Source: a virus. Taken from it: DNA of 22,691 bases. Shown piece after piece: positions 6,603 to 14,600 of this stretch. How positions within the stretch are numbered: position 1 is the first letter of the stretch; each line of letters opens with the position of its first letter. The notes beneath the pieces are model-generated. The model worked only from the letters and a program-made list of their open reading frames with translations, was not told where the DNA came from and searched no databases. Both the position numbers and the translations under genes were made by a program. The stretch lies in IMG/VR virus record IMGVR_UViG_3300032213_000585, positions 1 through 22,691 of that record; one strand, written 5' to 3'.

Positions 6603-7011
6603 CAAACCTTTCAGTCTTGATCATTACAACCAAGATGATCCTGCAAAAGAAATCTTCTGTGACTGGTTGAGGTCGCAAGGTTATGAAGCAATAGTCAATC
6701 CTGATAAATATGGGATTGATGTTTTGACTAATTGGTTTGGCGAAGACACTGGTGTCGAAGTTGAAGTTAAACATAATTGGAAGGGAAGTTATTTCCCTTT
6801 CAAAACTATTCATTATGCTGCAAGAAAATATAAGTTTTTGTCAGGTAACAAAGAAGTTAGGTTTGTTACTTTCAATCATGACAAGAATCGTATGATTGTT
6901 GTTGATGGTAAAGAGTTTGTCAAAATAGTTACTAAAGAAACAAAGTACACTAGTGACGAGACTTTCTACGAAATTCCAATTGACAAGGTACAATTCGTAG
7001 ATATTGCGTAA
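6589..7011 (+). CDS. Putative PD-(D/E)XK nuclease-fold protein, 140 aa
   Basis: Residues 18-64 carry a restriction-endonuclease-like core: helix PAKEIFCDWLRSQGY, then YGIDVLTNW with Asp44, and VEVEVKHNW with Glu59-x-Lys61. The G-I-D ... E-x-K arrangement matches the PD-(D/E)XK active site. A conserved-looking aromatic stretch (YFPFKTIHYAARKYKF) and a beta-rich C-terminal half follow. The 140-residue length fits a minimal nuclease domain without a separate DNA-binding domain. It lies between RusA and a sigma-like regulator in the replication operon; a role in DNA processing or host DNA degradation is possible. The fold call is based on motif spacing by eye. Confidence 0.65.
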   Translation: MKPISKPFSLDHYNQDDPAKEIFCDWLRSQGYEAIVNPDKYGIDVLTNWFGEDTGVEVEVKHNWKGSYFPFKTIHYAARKYKFLSGNKEVRFVTFNHDKNRMIVVDGKEFVKIVTKETKYTSDETFYEIPIDKVQFVDIA

Positions 7012-7390
7012 TAGAGACATACATCTCTCTCCAGCACAAGAAGCAACGCTTCGGGTTGCTAGGAGACCAGAAACGCCAATTGAGGCGTTGATGATGGCCC
7101 CTGCCTTTGAAGACGTTAAAGAGTCTGTGCAGGAACTGCAACCTCTTCGGGAAGCAGTCGCTGACTGCATCGACAAACTAAATGATCAAGATCGTTTCAT
7201 TGTTGACGCTGTTAACTCAGAAATGGTTTCTTTAGAAGAACTTGGCAAAAGGCTGGGGGTTTCCAAACCCCATGCCTGGAGGTTACGGAATGCAGCATAT
7301 GAGAGGCTGGCAGTCCATCTCCGTGCCCACCCCTATTTATCGGAAAGGTTTAATTTAGATGAGGACGAATCAGATGACAATAGGGTTTGA
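7004..7390 (+). CDS. Sigma-70 region 4-like helix-turn-helix protein, 128 aa
   Basis: Residues 59-102 read LNDQDRFIVDAV then VSLEELGKRLGVSKPHAWRLRNAAYERL, which is the organisation of sigma-70 region 4: a helix, then a helix-turn-helix with a recognition helix ending in R-x-R. No region 2 is present, so it is not a complete sigma factor; it may be a regulator, a -35-binding accessory factor, or a RinA/ArpU-like late activator. The TTG start at 7004 overlaps the previous stop by 8 bases; ATG codons at 7091 and 7094 are alternatives that would keep the whole helix-turn-helix. The acidic C-terminus overlaps the next small ORF. It may control the switch to the convergent late operon. Confidence 0.75.
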   Translation: MRNRDIHLSPAQEATLRVARRPETPIEALMMAPAFEDVKESVQELQPLREAVADCIDKLNDQDRFIVDAVNSEMVSLEELGKRLGVSKPHAWRLRNAAYERLAVHLRAHPYLSERFNLDEDESDDNRV

Positions 7391-7535
7391 TAGTGCAGTC
7401 AATATTGAGGAAGTCGCTAGGGTTCTTGCATCGCATTTTGGGAACGCTGATGTGGGCCGTGGAATATCGGAAAACGGTTTGCCGTTCGGGTGCATACATA
7501 TTGCTAATAAGAAAGGCAAGAAAAATGTCCGATGA
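7374..7535 (+). CDS. Small hypothetical protein, 53 aa
   Basis: An ATG at 7374 has GAGGA (7361-7365) eight bases upstream and the frame runs to TGA at 7533-7535. The peptide MTIGFDSAVNIEEVARVLAS continues with ENGLPFGCIHIANKKGKK, a composition typical of a small folded alpha/beta protein. It overlaps the upstream gene by 17 bases and the downstream start (7525) by 11, the pattern used throughout this operon. The competing longer frame from a TTG at 7387 has no ribosome-binding site and an Arg/Leu-rich translation, so I prefer this reading. Its function is unknown. Confidence 0.72.
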   Translation: MTIGFDSAVNIEEVARVLASHFGNADVGRGISENGLPFGCIHIANKKGKKNVR

Positions 7536-7803
7536 ATGGATATATGAGATTGCTCCTGCAGATCAAATAAATTCCATTAATAAAAACGCAGATAAAACAA
7601 TCAAGAATATGTCGGGTGGCGTAAGTATCGTTTTGGGTACGGACAATCAGTCCGCTGTAGATTTGTGTCAGACTTGGGGTAGAGCGTTAAATGGCGACCC
7701 AACTGCTTGGATCAGGATCTCATCTTTTATGTCGGGTATTATTGAAACGATAGAAGAACATTTGTTGGAAGAAAATATCAATCCATATGACGTGGAGGAC
7801 TAA
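7525..7803 (+). CDS. Hypothetical protein, 92 aa
   Basis: The start is ATG 7525 (MSDEWIYEIAPADQ), preceded by AAGGCAAG, rather than the TTG 138 bases upstream in the same frame, because another well-supported small gene occupies that segment. The protein has a helical N-terminal half, a small central GGVSIVLGTDNQSAVD segment and an acidic helical C-terminus (ETIEEHLLEENINP). No catalytic or membrane motif was found. It is followed by GGAGG and TAATG coupling to the next gene. I do not recognise the family. Confidence 0.72.
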   Translation: MSDEWIYEIAPADQINSINKNADKTIKNMSGGVSIVLGTDNQSAVDLCQTWGRALNGDPTAWIRISSFMSGIIETIEEHLLEENINPYDVED

Positions 7804-8213
7804 TGAAATCAGTTAAATCAGAATGGACTTTAGTAGCAATTCATTGGCGTGATGCCTTTGACGGTGAAAACGGCTGGACAGATTTAGAGAAGTATTCTCC
7901 TACTGAAGCAACTGTTGTCACCGTCGGGTGGCTCATTCCTGACATGCTTAAAGGTTATGTAACTCTTGTTAATTCATACTTCCCTGATGAAGTTGATGAC
8001 CCCAAAACAGTTGGTATGCCAATCCATATTCCTGTTGGAATGGTTATTCAAACAATTGTTTTAGATCAACCTTTGGTTTCTATTCTTGATCCAGAGGAGT
8101 CGGTTCAGGAATCACAAGATTCGCAAACGCTTCCCGCATTTTTGCCGGGTCATCAGCCATCTCAGGTGAAATCTCAAAATGAAGCCAGTCTCCTGAACCC
8201 CCACCGTGAATAG
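7803..8213 (+). CDS. Conserved-looking hypothetical protein, last gene of the + operon, 136 aa
   Basis: ATG 7803 overlaps the preceding stop (TAATG) behind GGAGG. The first 90 residues look like a compact beta-rich domain with several Trp/Gly motifs: WRDAFDGENGW, VVTVGWLIPDML, GYVTLVNSYFPDEVDDP and MPIHIPVGMV. The C-terminal 45 residues are Ser/Gln/Pro-rich, low in order, and are encoded on the strand opposite to the last quarter of the M15 endolysin gene (8080-8213). The tail may therefore be evolutionarily recent, added by loss of an earlier stop codon. No enzyme motif is seen. It shares a V-V-T-x-G-W strand with the 1543-2034 protein. Confidence 0.75.
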   Translation: MKSVKSEWTLVAIHWRDAFDGENGWTDLEKYSPTEATVVTVGWLIPDMLKGYVTLVNSYFPDEVDDPKTVGMPIHIPVGMVIQTIVLDQPLVSILDPEESVQESQDSQTLPAFLPGHQPSQVKSQNEASLLNPHRE

Positions 8214-8592
8214 TTTCTTTTTTGTAGTTCAACCATGCGTTACGATCACACATCCATGCACGTCCATGTGGCTTGACTAGATAATCAAATATTGCTTCAA
8301 CGCCTAATAGTTCTGCGTTAGCCACAATAATCTTTAGCACTCGTAGTGCTTCCATTCGACCGTTCTTGATGCCCTTCTTTGGTGGCATGTGCCGGTACGA
8401 CAGGTCTACTGCTCGTCCTGTTGCGTGAACGGAAAGTGATTCTTTTCCACGCATTGGGCGAACGCCCCAGTCGCCATTATTCCAAAGCGCACCATTGGAC
8501 AACTTAATTGTCTCATCAATAAATACTTTCATTCCTGGACGCAAACCCTTTGCGGCTCCATCCTTGTTGCCTGTGTATAGTCTCTTCTTCAT
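8080..8592 (-). CDS. M15-family zinc metallopeptidase, probable endolysin
   Basis: This 170-residue protein shows the M15 (D-Ala-D-Ala carboxypeptidase / L-Ala-D-Glu endopeptidase) motifs: SVHATGRAVD with His56 and Asp63 as zinc ligands, and GDWLHFEI with Asp135 in the catalytic-acid position and His138 as third ligand. It would cut peptide bonds in peptidoglycan during lysis. There is no signal peptide and no separate cell-wall-binding domain, so export would need a holin or similar; none was recognised. ATG 8592 has AAGGAG at good spacing and follows the giant virion gene by eight bases. Residues 127-170, including the second catalytic motif, are encoded antisense to the end of the 7803-8213 gene. 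It is the last gene of the late operon. Confidence 0.9.
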   Translation of the reverse strand: MKKRLYTGNKDGAAKGLRPGMKVFIDETIKLSNGALWNNGDWGVRPMRGKESLSVHATGRAVDLSYRHMPPKKGIKNGRMEALRVLKIIVANAELLGVEAIFDYLVKPHGRAWMCDRNAWLNYKKETIHGGGSGDWLHFEISPEMADDPAKMREAFANLVIPEPTPLDQE

Positions 8593-8600
8593 GTTTCTCC

Positions 8601-11600
8601 TTAGTTATATTTTCTTACTGGTGAACCCAACCAAGATAGCCATGCGTTCAATTGTGTGGTGTCTTCCGTACCAAACAATCTTTGTGCCTGTCCTACTGGT
8701 GTAACTACGCCTTTCAAAGCAGACATAAGTCTGTCTTGATTGTCAACAAAATCTTTTCCTGTGAAGAAACTCTTACCCAATGCCTGCTCTGCTGGCACCT
8801 TAAACACAGGGTTGACCTGATTCAAAAGTTTCAAAGGATTTGAAAGATCTTCTACTGTTGGCCCAATTCTTGTAAATCCAAAGTCTGGCAAAAAATTCAA
8901 TCCATCACCAAATGGCAACTTGAATGCACCAAGTTTTGCAATAAATGGATTTATATTTGCATCGTCCTGCGGTCGATCACCACGGAAGTTGTCTATAAAG
9001 TTTTGGTAAATCAAATATGGTTTAGGATTCAACCACATGTTTGTAACTTGCATATGCATGTTTCGTGAGGTCCACAACCAGAACGGAATAAACTGCCTCA
9101 TTGCTTTATCTAATTTTGACAAGTCTTCGTAGTCAAAGTAATAACGCTTAACCCGTGCTGCAGCCATACCAGCATCTGCTCCACGTATTGCAGAGTCAAA
9201 TGCCAATATAAATCTGTTGTAGTTATCGGATGCTTGACCGGCATTTTGATTCAATCGAATTAACCAGTTATCGTAAAAACGACTACCTGCAGTGGCATCT
9301 TTAAATGTAGAACTAAAGATACCACCACCCGAACCGAGTGAGCCAAGGCGAGCGGTTCGAAGTGTCTCGACCATTTCTGGTGCAGTCCTTCCAACAAACT
9401 CTAAATATTCTTCCCAAGTTTTTCCTGCTTTAGAAAACTTAAGCCAGTTAAAATATAATGGAGTTCCTTTGATTACGTTTTCCATTTTTGCATCAGCAAA
9501 TGTCAAAGTCATTGCGTTAGCAATTGCGTTTCTCACATGGAATCCTGGACTCAAAGTTACGTAAGCCTTAAAAAACTTTGTGTAATCACCAATGTAATAC
9601 TGCAATGCTCTAATCCATAATGGATCTTCGATTCGTGCTGCAGCATCCCAAAGAGTCTTAAACTCTGGTGACACTTGTAGTCCAGGGAAATACTTGGAAT
9701 GCAAGATTTCCCATCCGTCTTTAAGATCTTTTGTTGTCTGTCTAATTGCTCTTGCAGGTAGACCAATATCAGATACTGTTCCGTCTGGCATCATGAATGT
9801 TCCATCCGGTAGCAACTGTGCACCTAAACCTTTTTCAAGATTTGATGCAGCGTAAACCATTCGTTGGTCAAACTCTGCTTCACCCATTCTTATAAATGCA
9901 TCATTGAACTGTGTTTCAAGTTGTATCTGGTTTAGTATGACTGCATCAATGGCATCTACTTGTGACTTGTTTCCAATATGCTCGGCCAGTGCCTTCGCAT
10001 CTTGCATTGTTTTCTTGATGACTTCTAGTCGGTCATAGAAACTTCCCTTGCCAGATCCAGTGTCGGCCACAGCCTTGGCTGCAGATGATGGACCAAGTTT
10101 TTGGTTATTGATATCTACAGTTGTGCGAATCTGTGTGTCATCAATCATCTTTAATACTGAGTCCAATTGAGTTTGGATGTCGGCAACCTTTGCCGGATCC
10201 ATATCTTGGATATTCTGTGGAGCATTAAAAGCATCTATTGCTTGTTGTGCTCTTGCTTTTGCTGCTTGTGCTTGCTTGTCTAGTACTTCAAGCGGACGTC
10301 CTGCGGCTGCTCTAAGGTCTGTTTCAAGTTGGTTCATCGGGTCGGCGGGTATTTGAGTTTCAATTGTAAATCGTGATTGCTTTACTGGTTTCGCTGTAAG
10401 CAGTCGATCAACAACGTTGTCGCCTCGTTGTCCCTGATAATTAGGGTTAGGTATCTTCTTGCCTTGCTTGTTCAAGATAAACTCTTCAACACCATTGGCG
10501 TTTTTGCGAGTTAAGAATTCTTGTTGGTCAAATGCTTGTCCAACGTTTTCTGCTTCAGAAGTTACTTTAAATGTTCCTGATGCAGTTGTACTTTTCGCTG
10601 CAACTTCTTCTGCTTGTCCAGCCCTAACAACAACTTCATAGTTCTTGTTAAATTCTTCTGCAATCCTTTCGGATTCGGTAGAAATAAATTCGTCAAACTC
10701 TTTGGTCTTGGCTTTAAGGCCAGCACGTTCAGCCCTTACTGCTGCAACTCTTCGTGCTATGTCTGCACGTTCTACACCTGATAATGGTTTTTCTCCTGCT
10801 TGTGCAAGACGAACGTTAAGAACTGCTTCACGCTCTCGAAGCAACCTTCTTGCTTTCATACCTTCTGTGGATGGTGTCGAAATCTTCTGTAAACGCATTT
10901 GTTTCAACAAAGCAACTTGTTCTTCTAGTTGTTTTACAGTCATTTGTTCAACTGGAACGGCATTTAGAATGCGATCTATTTCTTGTTCAACTTCTTTTAA
11001 TGAACCAAGTTTTATCTTCTCCGAAGTATTCAGAGTTCTTGTAGCGTCTTCCGGCAATACAACTCGTGATGGTATGTCCGTGACATTGCCAGCATCATCA
11101 AGACGGATATCCCTAAAAGTAACCATGTCACCAGATTGTGGTTGATCTAATACTTTGCCAGTTGCCTTAATGTCGGATTCAATCTGCTGTGATTCAAGAT
11201 CAGCAATAATTGTTTTATAACGATTTAAAATCTCATCAACGTTCAAAGGAATGTGGTCGGAAGCATTTGCTGTAGTTTCATTTGCAAGTCTTTCAACTTC
11301 ACGCAACCTAGTAATCACACCATCAACAGAACTTGTAGCATCAAGCGCACGTTGTGACTGCTTCTCTGCAATAACTCTTGCACGGTAAGCATTGATCTTT
11401 GACAGATGCTCATAAGCATCAGTCTTTTCCCAAGCACCAAGAATGTTTTTCCTTCGTGCTGCAACAACTTCACCAGACTCCAAAATGCCTGGATTCATTT
11501 CTGCAAGATGTTTAACCAAACGTTTTACGGCAAGTTCAGAAGATATCTCCTGTGCACCGACTTCGGTAAACTCAACCGGAGATGTAACACGTAAAATCTC

Positions 11601-14600
11601 TGGTCTTTTTGCGTATTCCATTATTCGTGCAAGTTTGCCTTGCACTCCAGAATTCAAGTCAGCACCCCAAGTAAGAAGATTCCACTCTTCGGGTGTAAAC
11701 GTTATTCCTGTATCACCCCAAGTGACACTACTACCATCTATCGCAGAAAGACTATGCACCGCATTGGCTCGTGACTCAACACTCTTGAACACGGGATAAG
11801 CATCGGAGTTCATCAACTCATCAACAACTAACTGCGAGTTAGAAACTTCGTCCACAACTGGGGTGCCCAACTTGGTGGCCCTTTTCTTGCCATCATTCAA
11901 TATGGTCTCTGTGGCCGCAGCACCCAATTCGGAATCAGCAAATGCTTTTGGTCCATATCCAATAAAACTTTCAGCAAGATTTTTTTGTTGATCAAGTCTT
12001 GCCTGCTCTTGCAATATTCTTAATTCAAGATTACGTGGTCCCCTAGAAAGAGCCGCTTCACTAGTTGTCCTCATGTAATCGTCAAGGATTTTGACCATAA
12101 TTTCGTTTGCAGATGTTTGTAAATCTTGGAACAAGATTCCGTTATCCAAGAAGAAATTATAAAGTGTGGCATTCTCTGGAAGAGTTATGTCAAAGTTTGC
12201 CGGCAACTTGCCAGAGTTGTCGAGCAATAGATTCATAAACGCAGAATGATTCTCATCAAATGTTTTAAGTGCATCTTCAGCACCACGTTTAATTGGAACC
12301 CAAATATCTGCAAAAGAATCTTCAAGAAATTTACGCATCATTTCTTTGCGCCCAGGATAATCACTATTCATTAATGTATTAAAATTAGATATTAGGGTTT
12401 CTCTTATGTCTGCATGTTTAATTTCTGTTTCAGCAATAAATGCTCTAATGTTTGAAACTTCTTGATTCAATTCTGCATACTGTTTTTCAACAGCCTTTAA
12501 AACTCTTTGTTGACGAGCCTTGAATGAACCCCATGATTTTCTTTGTGTAGAACTAAGTTGTGTTAATTCTGCTGTTTCTTTCTTTACAGCAATCTCAACC
12601 TGTGCAGGAGTTTTACCAGTAGTCCTTCTAGTTGATTCTTCAAATAAGTTCTGAAGATAATCTCTTTCATTCTTTAATCTGGTGCCAACAGCAAATGGCC
12701 CGTCTGTACCTTTACGCCCAAAACCTTTTGTGGTTAATTGTTTAACTCTTTCAAAATCACCAGTTTTAATTGCGTCAAGAATAAATGGTTCTGCATTCCT
12801 TGCAAGAATCTCATCAATAACATCATCACCAATAGTTATGTTGTATTGCCTTAAGATGGAATCCATCTGGGTGTACTCTGCCCATGCTTTTTGTTGTAGC
12901 CAAATATCTTGCATCATACGTGCTGCACGTTGTGGATCATTTTCAATAAGACTCTTAATAATTCTTAATTGTCCTGCTTCGTTTGCAATAGCACCATTCA
13001 TATGATCTTTCATAATCAATGATGTTCCATTAAAGTCAAATTGATTTTGCGATATTCGAGCAAACAAATAATCAGCGGAATCTCTTGCGGTTTGATTATC
13101 AATGTTTCCAACAAGAAGTGCTGAAAGAATTCCTTCAAATTCTGCATCATCCATCTGAGCAACTTTCTTGCTCATCCATGGATAGCGGGTGCCGGCACTA
13201 ACCGGCCCCCACTCTTTAGCAACCTGCTGTGCGGTTTTGCCACCAGCAAGTGTGTCGGATATCTTGCGAAGATTTTCATATAAAGATTTACCACCAAGAT
13301 CCATATTGGAACGCAAGGAGGAGATAACTGTATGTACATCTTGGTATGCAGACATTGATCTTTCAAAAGCCTGAATACCATTTGAGTAATCCGAATAACG
13401 TTGCTGTATCTCAAACAATCTCTTAGGATCAACATCACCAGTCAAAGAAGCAATCTCATTCTTTATTGTTTCTAGTTGACGAGCAAGATCATCTCTTTGC
13501 TTCATGATCAAAGAAAAGTTGTTTATGTTGTCTGTATTCTCAATAGAAAAAGACTTCAAGGCTTCATCGTAAAGTCGTGTCTTTTCTACAGAGTCAAGTA
13601 CTGCAGCCTCCATGGCTTGTTTCAAGGCAAGCACGTCTGTAGAAGGCATTGTGCCATCGGCAAGGGCGGTCATAGCGGTCTGTAAATCGCCGTATAGCCC
13701 TCTCAGAGCCTCTCTAACGGTGTGTAATCCACCGGCTGCACCGTTGGACAAGTCCCAAAGAGCCTTCTGGGCATCCTCCAAAGCCTGCTTAGGGGCATCA
13801 ACCATGACCTGCTTCAAATATGCAGGATTTAAACCGTAAGCCTTTTCAACTGTAGCCAAGAAATCTGGTCCAATTTGAATTCCCTTTTTAAGCATTTCAA
13901 AATGTCCAACCTGCTGACTGTAAGCCTGAATGTAATTGGAAAAAACTTGACGAATGTCTGTTGCAAACAAATCAAAGTTAAACCCCTTCCATCCTGCGTC
14001 CACAAGTCCACGACTTGCAGCCCAGTCAGCAAATTCACCAGTTGGGTTGCTTGCATAAAAGTTCAACTGCTGTGGTCGAAGATTGTCTCCTTCTTGGAGC
14101 ACATGACCAAAAAACAAATCACCCTCTTGAAGACCTCGTTCTTTAAACGGACCAACATAGCGGGTCGAGTTTACTCGGCCAGCGCTAGTCAGTTCATCTA
14201 ATGCATCTTCACCTCGAATAAGAAAAAACTTCTTTCCCTTTTCGGAAGTCATAATAGGAAAATAACCCTTAGTTACATATCCTGGTGGTGTTGCACCAAT
14301 TTCCGCTGCACGTCTCTGAACGTCCCCAACCATAGTATCGAGAGTTTGTCTCAACTCTTTTCCAAGCGTTATCTGATCTGCACTAAGTCCAAGACTTAAA
14401 CCAGCAGCATCAAGATCTTCATTACCGGCAAGAAGCAGATGCATAACATTTCTATTTTCTTTTTTAGAAAGTTGATCAAACATTGCTTTTGAATTTGATG
14501 AAACATCTTCACCAGCCTGTGATGTTGCTATTCTTCTCCAGTCATCAATTTCAAGCATTGTAAGATTCAAGTTCACTTCATCTGGACTCATTCCGCCACG

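Noticed and set aside
7387-7524. Longer N-terminus for the 7525-7803 gene starting at TTG
   Set aside because: No ribosome-binding site, Arg/Leu-rich translation, and a better-supported small gene in another frame covers this segment.
8214-8223. T-rich run after the + operon as a terminator
   Set aside because: No adjacent stem of reasonable stability was found, and the run is explained by Lys codons of the endolysin on the other strand.
8495-8704. Hydrophobic 69-residue + strand frame that looks holin-like and lies next to the endolysin
   Set aside because: It is antisense to the endolysin start and the end of the giant gene, has no ribosome-binding site, and its hydrophobicity is explained by the opposite-strand codons.
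10645-11145. 166-residue + strand frame inside the giant gene
   Set aside because: It is a Ser/Arg-rich antisense shadow of the giant - strand gene with no start signal.
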